A stretch of DNA of 64,000 bases from Sphaerospermopsis torques-reginae ITEP-024. Lineage in GTDB: Bacteria; Cyanobacteriota; Cyanobacteriia; Cyanobacteriales; Nostocaceae. Positions 44,093 to 50,965 of the stretch are shown here, one piece after another (positions within the stretch are counted from its first letter, which is position 1; every line of letters begins with the position of its first letter). Made by a program: the position numbers and the translations under genes. The notes under the pieces are model-generated. The model searched no databases, had not been told where the DNA came from, and saw only the letters and a list, made by a program, of their open reading frames with translations. The stretch is taken from assembly GCF_019598945.1 (NCBI RefSeq), contig NZ_CP080598.1, positions 4,340,001 to 4,404,000 of the forward strand, read 5' to 3'.

Positions 44093-45367
44093 TTGTCTCG
44101 ACGCTATTTATTTACCTCCGAGTCTGTAACTGAAGGTCATCCAGATAAAATCTGTGATCAAATCTCTGATACTATTCTGGATGCTTTGTTGACACAAGAT
44201 CCCAGTAGCCGAGTGGCGGCTGAAGTAGTTGTTAATACTGGATTAGTATTAATTACTGGAGAGATTACCACCAAAGCCAATGTCAATTTTGTCAATCTGG
44301 CTCGTAAAAAAATCGCGGAAATTGGTTATACTGATGCAGTTAACGGCTTTTCTGCCAATAGTGCCAGTGTACTCGTAGCTTTGGATGAGCAGTCACCGGA
44401 TATTGCCCAAGGTGTAAATACTGCCCACGAAACCCGTAGTGCTGATAGTGAAGAACTATTTGATAAAATTGGTGCTGGTGATCAAGGTATCATGTTCGGT
44501 TTTGCTTGTAACGAAACACCAGAATTGATGCCTTTACCCATTAGTTTAGCTCATCGCATTGCCCGAAGATTGGCAGCAGTGCGGAAAACTGGAGATTTGC
44601 CATACTTGCGACCTGATGGTAAAACCCAAGTTACCGTGGTTTATGAAGATGGTAAACCTGTAGGTATTGATACAATCTTAATTTCCACCCAGCATACACC
44701 TAATATTGGGGATATTACGGATGATGCGGCGGTGCAAGCTAAGATTAAAGAAGACCTGTGGACATCTGTTGTCATGCCTGTGTTTGGCGATATTGCAGTT
44801 AAACCAACTGAGGATACACGGTTTTTAGTCAATCCCACTGGTAAATTTGTGATTGGTGGACCTCAAGGAGATTCTGGACTGACAGGACGGAAAATCATTG
44901 TTGATACCTACGGTGGTTATTCCCGACATGGTGGTGGTGCTTTCTCTGGTAAAGACCCCACAAAGGTAGACCGTTCTGCGGCCTATGCGGCTCGTTATGC
45001 GGCGAAAAATATTGTGGCTGCTGGTTTAGCAGAAAAATGTGAAGTGCAGTTAAGTTATGCTATTGGTGTAGCCAGACCTGTAAGTATTTTTGTAGATACC
45101 TTTGGCACTGGTAAGGTTGATGATGAAATCTTACTGCAATTAGTCAAAGATAACTTTGAACTGCGTCCAGCAGGAATTATCCACACTTTCAATCTACGCA
45201 ACTTACCTAGTGAAAGAGGCGGACGTTTTTATCAGGACGTTGCAGCTTATGGTCACTTGGGACGTTCTGATTTAGATTTACCTTGGGAACGGACTGATAA
45301 GGTAGAGGTTTTGAAGCAAGCGGCGAATAAGTATCTTTCTGAAGCGATCGCACCTGCATTAACTTAG
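44093..45367 (+). CDS. metK: S-adenosylmethionine synthetase
   Basis: 424 residues from a TTG start at 44093, chosen because AGGAGG lies exactly 8 bases before it and [19 protein letters not shown] matches the family N-terminus. Family segments: [12 protein letters not shown], the P-loop-like [20 protein letters not shown] and HLGRSD near the end. It makes S-adenosylmethionine from methionine and ATP, needed for methylation and, via decarboxylation, polyamines. Terminator hairpin follows. No SAM riboswitch is evident in the upstream sequence. Confidence 0.97.
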   Translation: MSRRYLFTSESVTEGHPDKICDQISDTILDALLTQDPSSRVAAEVVVNTGLVLITGEITTKANVNFVNLARKKIAEIGYTDAVNGFSANSASVLVALDEQSPDIAQGVNTAHETRSADSEELFDKIGAGDQGIMFGFACNETPELMPLPISLAHRIARRLAAVRKTGDLPYLRPDGKTQVTVVYEDGKPVGIDTILISTQHTPNIGDITDDAAVQAKIKEDLWTSVVMPVFGDIAVKPTEDTRFLVNPTGKFVIGGPQGDSGLTGRKIIVDTYGGYSRHGGGAFSGKDPTKVDRSAAYAARYAAKNIVAAGLAEKCEVQLSYAIGVARPVSIFVDTFGTGKVDDEILLQLVKDNFELRPAGIIHTFNLRNLPSERGGRFYQDVAAYGHLGRSDLDLPWERTDKVEVLKQAANKYLSEAIAPALT

Positions 45368-45381
45368 AACGATCAAACCCA

Positions 45382-45412
45382 GATACCCACTTTCTTTAAG
45401 AAAGCGGGTATC
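45382..45412 (+). terminator. Hairpin terminator after metK (repeat family)
   Basis: GATACCCACTTTCTT pairs with AAGAAAGCGGGTATC (one mismatch). Same family as the hairpins at 16913 and 29614. Confidence 0.65.
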
Positions 45413-45429
45413 CTATTTGCATCTATTAC

Positions 45430-45903
45430 TTAATTACCCTTAACAACGTCATCCCAATCAGGAATTTCTGCATTTTCTCCACCTACACCAATGGCAGTAT
45501 TATATATCTCTGCATCAGTAATAGTGAGATTATTCATTGATGCTTGATATACGTTGGAATCATTAATAATCGCATTGGTGAGATTTGCATTATTAAGATT
45601 CGCTTGTTTTAAATTCACATTAGTGACAAAAGCAGATGTTAAATTTGCACCTGTTAAATTTGCCCCTGTTAAGTCTGCACCTTCCAGGTTAGCTTCTGTT
45701 AAATTTGCTCCCCGGAGGTTTGCTCCTCGTAAGTCTGCTCCAATTAAATGAGCGCCTTTGAGGTTAACTCCTGAGAGTTGACATTTAGGACATTCCCCAG
45801 TTGATAAAAGTTGTTGTAGGTCTTGGGTATTTCCTGCTTGTACTGAGTTAGCAAAAAATAGGGGAGCGGCTAAGGCTATAGCGGCTAATAGCTGGCGTTT
45901 CAT
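45430..45903 (-). CDS. Exported pentapeptide-repeat protein
   Basis: 157 residues from ATG 45903 (GGGGGA ribosome binding site); a longer frame to 45951 lacks support. Signal peptide MKRQLLAAIALAAPLFFANS followed by AxA-like VQAG. After a short CPKC (two Cys) region, some 18 pentapeptide units (LKGAHLIGADLRGANLRGAN split, LTEANLEGADLTGANL) form a beta-helix. A periplasmic or lumenal location is predicted. The CPKCQLSGVNL start of the repeat domain is frequent in cyanobacterial lumenal pentapeptide proteins. Function unknown. Confidence 0.88.
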   Translation of the reverse strand: MKRQLLAAIALAAPLFFANSVQAGNTQDLQQLLSTGECPKCQLSGVNLKGAHLIGADLRGANLRGANLTEANLEGADLTGANLTGANLTSAFVTNVNLKQANLNNANLTNAIINDSNVYQASMNNLTITDAEIYNTAIGVGGENAEIPDWDDVVKGN

Positions 45904-46193
45904 AATATTCCCCCTTCCTGTTAGATAATAGTACCCGTTCATTTTCCTCACAATCCTATTATCTCATGAAATGGTTCAAGAATGTTGATTTATCTCACAA
46001 GCTAGATGTGATGTTTCACCAGGTAGTTAGTAATGCTCTAACTGTTACTGGGGTTAGGTTTGAGTTATGTCTAAATGCTGATTAAATGTGAATTCTGTTT
46101 GTTAAGTTTATTGTTAAATATTCTTAAGTTGCATTACATAACACAGTTTTATTGCGGTGACAAATGAGTATTTTTTCTTAGTAAATAGCTCTT

Positions 46194-47054
46194 TCACAGC
46201 AGAAATTCGCGCATATACTCTGTGACTAATTCTGGCTGTTCTTGTTGTACCCAATGACCAGAATTAGGAATATATTTGATTTGTAAGTTTCTGACGTATT
46301 CTTGTGTACCATAAGTAAGTTCTTTACCTAGTGCGGTGTCATGTTCTCCCCAAATCATCAGGGTAGGAACTTCCAAAATACTCCAATGTTTGTGGAGGAT
46401 ACCCTGTTGAAAAATGTTGCGATAATAGTTCAACATGGCTGTCATTGCACCTCGTTTTGCGGCAGCATCTTTATAGGCTTCAATGTCTGCTTGGGTGAAG
46501 GCGTTTTTATTAAAAGCTGTACCTTGAATAGCTTTACCTATAGCTTCATAGTCTGAAGCTTGCAGGATTAGTTCAGGAATTAACGGCAGTTGAAATAATA
46601 AAATATAATAACTGCGTAATAATTGTTGGGGTGTGCTTAAACCTTGTGCAAATTTGGCGGGATGGGGGAGGTTGAGTATAATTAATTTTTCTACCATATC
46701 AGGGTGAGTGTATGCAAAATTCCAAGCGATCGCACCACCCCAATCATGAGCGACTAAAATACAACTTTCATATCCTAAACCTTTGATTACTCCTTCTATG
46801 TCTTTAACCAATTCATCCATCACATAAGCAGACTGCGCTTGAGGTTTATCACTATCGTTATAACCACGCAAATCAAGAGCAACAACGTGGTAATCTTGAG
46901 AAAATGGGGGTATTTGATGCCGCCACGAGTACCAAAATTCTGGAAAACCATGCAACATTAACATTAACGGTCCGTCCCCTTGGGTGACATAATGTAATTT
47001 GATGCCATTGGTGGTGATATAAGCGTGTGTCCAGGAATTTTCGATGATAGACAT
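46194..47054 (-). CDS. Alpha/beta hydrolase, epoxide hydrolase-like
   Basis: 286 residues from ATG 47054 (MSIIENSWTHAYI); in-frame starts at 47090 and 47099 would add 12-15 residues. Oxyanion motif HGFPEFWYSW, nucleophile elbow VAHDWGGAIAW with Asp as nucleophile, and a catalytic His in NSGHWVQQEQP. An Asp nucleophile and the HGFPE motif place it with epoxide hydrolases or haloalkane dehalogenase relatives. Substrate not predictable. Single gene. Confidence 0.88.
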   Translation of the reverse strand: MSIIENSWTHAYITTNGIKLHYVTQGDGPLMLMLHGFPEFWYSWRHQIPPFSQDYHVVALDLRGYNDSDKPQAQSAYVMDELVKDIEGVIKGLGYESCILVAHDWGGAIAWNFAYTHPDMVEKLIILNLPHPAKFAQGLSTPQQLLRSYYILLFQLPLIPELILQASDYEAIGKAIQGTAFNKNAFTQADIEAYKDAAAKRGAMTAMLNYYRNIFQQGILHKHWSILEVPTLMIWGEHDTALGKELTYGTQEYVRNLQIKYIPNSGHWVQQEQPELVTEYMREFLL

Positions 47055-47297
47055 AACATTTGATAGATTCAAAACTTCTGTAATTTTCATTAAGAGCAAT
47101 TATACAAAGTATTTTTCATGAGAACATCTATAAAAAGTTAGGTTGTCAATAAGTAGAGTAGAAATACGAGGTGTCTGGTGAACGAAAACTGATAGTCAGG
47201 TTCTCAAGTTAAGAAAAAACATTGCGGAAGCGATGGAATTTTGAGGGGTAAAGATTGGAAAAACGGTTGAGAAGGATTTTAAGGTATAATATCAGTG

Positions 47298-47717
47298 ATG
47301 AAATTAGAAACAAAACAGATAATTGAAGTTCTCAAGCAAGATTTACCGACTTTGTTTGAGCAGGATATTTCCTATGATATCTATTCTGAGGATATCTGGT
47401 TTCGTGACCCGGTGAATAAGTTTAAGGGTAAGTTTAATTATCGGATTATTTTTTGGACTTTGCGTTTTCATGGTCAGTTGTTTTTTACGGAACTTGCTTT
47501 TGATTTACATGATGTTTCTCAAACTGATGAAGGTACGATTTTAGCAACTTGGACGGTGCGGGGTGTGTTGCGTGTTCCCTGGAAAGCGCGGTTATTTTTT
47601 AATGGTTATTCGACTTATAAGTTAAATGATCAGGGTTTGATTTTTGAACATATTGATACTTGGGATCGGGGACCGGGGGAGATTTTGCAGCAGTTTTTTA
47701 AGCGGGGGGTTTATTGA
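47298..47717 (+). CDS. DUF2358-family protein
   Basis: 139 residues from ATG 47298 (a GTG lies directly before). Small SnoaL/NTF2-like fold: KQDLPTLFEQDISYDIYSED, FRDPVNKFKG and LATWTVRGVLRVPWKARLFF. DUF2358 is conserved in cyanobacteria and plant plastids; function unknown. Followed by a dispersed repeat copy carrying a nested insertion. Confidence 0.87.
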   Translation: MKLETKQIIEVLKQDLPTLFEQDISYDIYSEDIWFRDPVNKFKGKFNYRIIFWTLRFHGQLFFTELAFDLHDVSQTDEGTILATWTVRGVLRVPWKARLFFNGYSTYKLNDQGLIFEHIDTWDRGPGEILQQFFKRGVY

Positions 47718-47732
47718 AATAAGAAGGATTTT

Positions 47733-47802
47733 ATTTGTCTGATAGCGAAGCGTGGCGTAAGCCATATCAGGATGTCCAGGATTTAAGGATTGACAGGATT
47801 CT
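47733..47802 (+). repeat. Dispersed AGGAT repeat with a nested repeat inside
   Basis: The TTGTCTGA and TCAGGAT halves of the usual core are separated by TAGCGAAGCGTGGCGTAAGC plus CATA, another cyanobacterial repeat that also occurs at about 29669-29695 in reverse. Confidence 0.8.
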
Positions 47803-47926
47803 TTTGACGCTTGATTAATTAAAATTAAATACTGTTAACTTTGACTACTTTTATTTAAAGCCTATTGACAGGTATTTATAAGTAAAATACGATTTCTGTA
47901 TGTAAAGTGTTTTCACTTATAAATTT

Positions 47927-48583
47927 ATGAACCAGTCTAATAATAGCGAACTTGCCAAGTCAGGGGATATCAACGCGATTAATCATCTTGTTAATCAGTG
48001 GTTGCACTCACCTAGTATTACTGTCAAAACAACTCTTAAACAGGACTGTCTCCAGATAATGCTAGAATCAGCAACAGTTCCAGAAAAAGAGTCAATCATT
48101 GCTTGTATTCGTGATAACTTGCTGAATTTATCTATTGACTCTGTGAAAAAAGTAAAAATATATGCACGAGAAACAGGTGAAGATTTTCCAGATTGGCAGG
48201 AAGAATTAGAATTAAATTATACATCAATAGTGCAGCAAACAGAAAGTCAGTTATCTACAGAACAACCATCTTTTTTTAATTCCTTTTTTGGTGCGATCGC
48301 CGGAACAGCAGAAACAGTTGGTAGTGCAGCTATAGGTTTTGGTGGTGCGATCGCCGGAACAGCAGAAGCGGTTGGTGGTGCAGCTATGGGTCTTGGTGGT
48401 GCGATCGCAGGAACAGCAGAAACAGTTGGTAGTGCAGCTATAGGTTTTGGTGGTGTGATCGCAGGAACAGCAGAAGCGGTTGGTGGTGCAGCTATGGGTC
48501 TTGGTGGTGCTGTTGGAGGTGCAGCTATACAAGCAACCCAAGTTGTAGGACAAGCATTAGCGATCGCTCTTCCCCATAACTAG
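47927..48583 (+). CDS. Protein with cyanobacterial conserved N-domain and Gly-rich repeats
   Basis: 218 residues. The N-terminal 95 residues (GDINAINHLVNQWLHSPSIT, then VKKVKIYARETGEDFPDWQE) belong to a domain common in cyanobacterial proteins of otherwise different architecture; function unknown. From about residue 123, 18-residue units alternate (GAIAGTAETVGSAAIGFG and GAIAGTAEAVGGAAMGLG), a glycine-zipper-like segment that could insert in or bind membranes. The repeats carry HIP1 octamers in their DNA. It precedes the DUF697-like gene by 41 bases, so the pair is likely an operon. Confidence 0.75.
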   Translation: MNQSNNSELAKSGDINAINHLVNQWLHSPSITVKTTLKQDCLQIMLESATVPEKESIIACIRDNLLNLSIDSVKKVKIYARETGEDFPDWQEELELNYTSIVQQTESQLSTEQPSFFNSFFGAIAGTAETVGSAAIGFGGAIAGTAEAVGGAAMGLGGAIAGTAETVGSAAIGFGGVIAGTAEAVGGAAMGLGGAVGGAAIQATQVVGQALAIALPHN

Positions 48584-48624
48584 CAACTTGGGTTAGTAGT
48601 CTTGCACCGGGACAAGCTGCGGCC

Positions 48625-49281
48625 ATGTTTGCTGTAGATTACCTGGCGACGGCTGCATTATCGGCTGAGTTAGTTTATCAAATTGCTGCTGCTTATGGAA
48701 TGGATTTACAAGATTCAGAACGTAAAGGTGAAGTAGCAGCTATTTTTGGTTTAGGCTTAGGAGGAAAAACCGCAATTCAAGCAGGTTTAGGTTTATTGCG
48801 AAATATGCCTGTTGCTGGTGCAGTGATTGGTGCTAGTTCCAATGCCGTGATGATTTATGGATTAGGTTATGCTGCTTGTCAATTTTATGAAGCAAAAAAA
48901 AATCCATTAACTTTAGAAGCGACTTTGGTAGATGCTCAAAAAGAGAGCGAAAAATATTTAGAAGTTGCTATTTCTCAAACAAAAATTATGGATCAAATAT
49001 TGGTTCATATTGTTTTAGCTGGTAATCCTGATAAAACTTGGGAAAATATTTTACCAGAGTTAAAAGCAGCTAATCTGAGTCCTGCTTCTTTGGATGAAAT
49101 TGCTGCTCATATTAAATCACCACCACCGTTAGCACAGTTGCTTGAGCAAGTTAATAGTGATTTTGCAGTTGCTTTACTAGCACAATGTGAAAAAATTGCT
49201 AATTTAGATGGAGTAATTACACCTGAAGAAACTCAAGTAATAGCAGCTATTCGTAAAAGGTTTAATTATCCGATGGTTTAA
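48625..49281 (+). CDS. DUF697/YcjF-like membrane-associated protein
   Basis: 218 residues. Hydrophobic first half with the pattern LSAELVYQIAAAYGMDLQDS, VAAIFGLGLGG and AGAVIGASSNAVMIYGLGYA, which resembles DUF697/YcjF-type domains of membrane-associated GTPase partners; the second half is soluble and helical and ends with EKIANLDGVITPEETQVIAA, reminiscent of TerB-like helices. The start is the first ATG after an in-frame stop. Downstream of and probably co-transcribed with the Gly-rich protein gene; a joint membrane function is possible. Confidence 0.65.
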   Translation: MFAVDYLATAALSAELVYQIAAAYGMDLQDSERKGEVAAIFGLGLGGKTAIQAGLGLLRNMPVAGAVIGASSNAVMIYGLGYAACQFYEAKKNPLTLEATLVDAQKESEKYLEVAISQTKIMDQILVHIVLAGNPDKTWENILPELKAANLSPASLDEIAAHIKSPPPLAQLLEQVNSDFAVALLAQCEKIANLDGVITPEETQVIAAIRKRFNYPMV

Positions 49282-49321
49282 GTTCTGAATTTTTTAAACA
49301 ATTCTTAGGACAAGCTCTTTC

Positions 49322-49412
49322 TTCCTTTGCGTCTTTGCGTCTTTGCGTGAGAATTAAAGATTGAGGAAATGAACCACGAAGACACGAAGGACACGAAGGA
49401 AGAGAGGAAGAG
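49322..49412. repeat. CTTTGCGT / ACGAAGG tandem-type repeat block, copy A
   Basis: CTTTGCGTCTTTGCGTCTTTGCGT then GAATTAAAGATTGAGGAAAT, then ACGAAGACACGAAGGACACG units. About 75 bases recur at 50185-50262 and a variant at 50875-50965. Confidence 0.85.
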
Positions 49413-49471
49413 AGGAAGAATTTTTGTTGATGTTTACATCCTGTAAATTCTTAAATCCAGGATATTAGGAA

Positions 49472-49876
49472 TTAGAAATTTTCCCAGTCTTCTAATTTTA
49501 ATTCGGGAATGCGTGAAAATTCTCTGGTGTTGTGGGTGACTAATGTTAAGTTGTTAGTTAGGGCGATCGCCGCAATTTGTAAATCATAACTTCCTATGGG
49601 TGTTCCCTGGTTTTTGAGTTGAGATCGAATATATCCACATATAGCAGCAGCTTTACCATCAAAAGGTAAACTGACAAAATCTGCAAAAAATTTTTGTAGA
49701 GTTGCTAGGTTTTCTTCTGTCCGAGAACTATTATATGTTCCATAATAAAGCTCGAATTTTACAATATCACAAATAACTACTTCTTCTGGAGATAAAGAAG
49801 TAATACGCTGATAGATTGAGTTATTGCGACGGTTAATATAGCCAATACAAGTATTGGTATCTAACAGATAAATCAT
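49472..49876 (-). CDS. vapC: VapC-type PIN-domain toxin
   Basis: 134 residues: YLLDTNTCIGYIN (Asp6), IVKFELYYG (Glu), GSYDLQIAAIAL (Asp) and TLVTHNTREFSRI, the classical VapC set with C-terminal LKLEDW. RNase toxin that cleaves tRNA-fMet or similar targets in characterised homologues. Its start overlaps the stop of the upstream antitoxin gene by 4 bases. All catalytic acidic residues present. Confidence 0.93.
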   Translation of the reverse strand: MIYLLDTNTCIGYINRRNNSIYQRITSLSPEEVVICDIVKFELYYGTYNSSRTEENLATLQKFFADFVSLPFDGKAAAICGYIRSQLKNQGTPIGSYDLQIAAIALTNNLTLVTHNTREFSRIPELKLEDWENF

Positions 49877-50103
49877 AACAATGGTTCTCTTTCAGATTGT
49901 TCTTCTTGGGGCGCTCTTTCTAATGCTTCTCCTTCCCACGCTCCAAATGTACTCAGAAATTCTGAAGACCATTGACGTTTTTGCGGTTTTTGAACTTGTT
50001 GATAAACTATAATTACTTCTACATCAGCATCTTTGATTTCTGGTAAGGGTATGTGTAAAATTCCATCATTACCAATGTGAGATTCTAGTTTTATGGTTTG
50101 CAT
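49873..50103 (-). CDS. vapB: Antitoxin partner (VapB-like)
   Basis: 76 residues: N-terminal swapped-hairpin-like DNA-binding part (IKLESHIGNDGILHIPLPEI), then an acidic tail ending REPLL rich in Trp and Glu (WSSEFLSTFGAWEGEALERA), typical for wrapping the toxin. 4-base overlap with vapC. Confidence 0.85.
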   Translation of the reverse strand: MQTIKLESHIGNDGILHIPLPEIKDADVEVIIVYQQVQKPQKRQWSSEFLSTFGAWEGEALERAPQEEQSEREPLL

Positions 50104-50149
50104 TATTAATCTTTCTCCTTTAATCTTTCGATATTATAACCTCTCTTTC

Positions 50150-50262
50150 TCCTCTTTGCGTCTACCCTGCGGGATCTCCTAACGGAGATTGCGTCTTTGC
50201 GTGAGAATTAAAGATTGAGGAAATGAACCACGAAGACACGAAGGACACGAAGGAAGAGAGGA
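50150..50262. repeat. CTTTGCGT / ACGAAGG repeat block, copy B, with insertion
   Basis: Same block as 49322-49412, but about 30 bases (contains GATCTCCTAACGGAGAT) are inserted within the CTTTGCGTC units. The 3' part matches copy A nearly base for base. Confidence 0.85.
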
Positions 50263-50278
50263 AAAGAGGGTTTTTAAT

Positions 50279-50833
50279 TTATTCAAATACAGGTGGCCAA
50301 ATTTCAGAGATGTTTATTTCCCAACCGGGAAATAATTCGGGTATGGTTAATTTATCATCTCCTGTGAAGGTTTCAATTTCTCCGTTGGGACGATATACGC
50401 TTACGGTTCTTTCATCAGGATTAATTAATATGCCGATTTTTGCACCTTGTTCTAAAAAGAGTTTAACTTTATCTTCTAATTTTCCGATTCTATCAGTTTT
50501 TGATTTAATTTCTACTACCAAATCAGGAACTAGGTTTCCAAAGTCTCTAACTGTGCGTTTTAATCTGGAAGCAACAACGAAGGAAACATCGGGTGCGCGG
50601 AGGTCTGTGTTTGGCATGATGAAACCACCGCTTGAGTCAAATATTCTCCCTAAGTTCCGGGGTTTAATCCAGTTACCTAATAATCTGATCAATTCTGCAC
50701 CAATTTCACTAGATTCAATATCTGATGGTCCCATAACTAAGAGGTTTCCTTCTTGCAGTTCTATTTGATAGTCTTCTTGTTCTTTGGATAGGTTTTGTTG
50801 TAGTATTTCTACGTCTTTTATTGTTAACTGCAT
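50279..50833 (-). CDS. Uma2/DUF820-family protein
   Basis: 184 residues. Uma2 pattern: IELQEGNLLVMGPSDIESSE, RAPDVSFVVASR (Asp of the nuclease-like core), then DLVVEIKSKTDRIGKLEDKV with Glu and Lys in the expected places, and GILINPDERTVSVYRP. Restriction-endonuclease-like fold, biological role unknown. Single gene between repeat blocks. Length normal. Confidence 0.9.
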   Translation of the reverse strand: MQLTIKDVEILQQNLSKEQEDYQIELQEGNLLVMGPSDIESSEIGAELIRLLGNWIKPRNLGRIFDSSGGFIMPNTDLRAPDVSFVVASRLKRTVRDFGNLVPDLVVEIKSKTDRIGKLEDKVKLFLEQGAKIGILINPDERTVSVYRPNGEIETFTGDDKLTIPELFPGWEINISEIWPPVFE

Positions 50834-50874
50834 AAACTTTTCTCCTTTACTATATTGATAATTATATTCTTTCT

Positions 50875-50965
50875 TTGCGTCTTTGCGTCTTTGCGTGAGG
50901 ATTGAAGATTTTTAAGAAACGAACCGCAAAGTACGCAAAGTACGCAAAGGAAGAGAGGTTAAAGA
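50875..50965. repeat. CTTTGCGT / TACGCAAAG repeat block, copy C
   Basis: TTTGCGTC units, then AAACGAACCGCAAAGTACGC and AAGTACGCAAAGGAAGAGAGG, ending next to the uvrA stop codon. Confidence 0.8.

Noticed and set aside
48251-48553. Cys/Thr-rich 100-codon frame opposite the Gly-rich repeats
   Set aside because: It mirrors the repeat units of the plus-strand gene, which has a conserved N-terminal domain.
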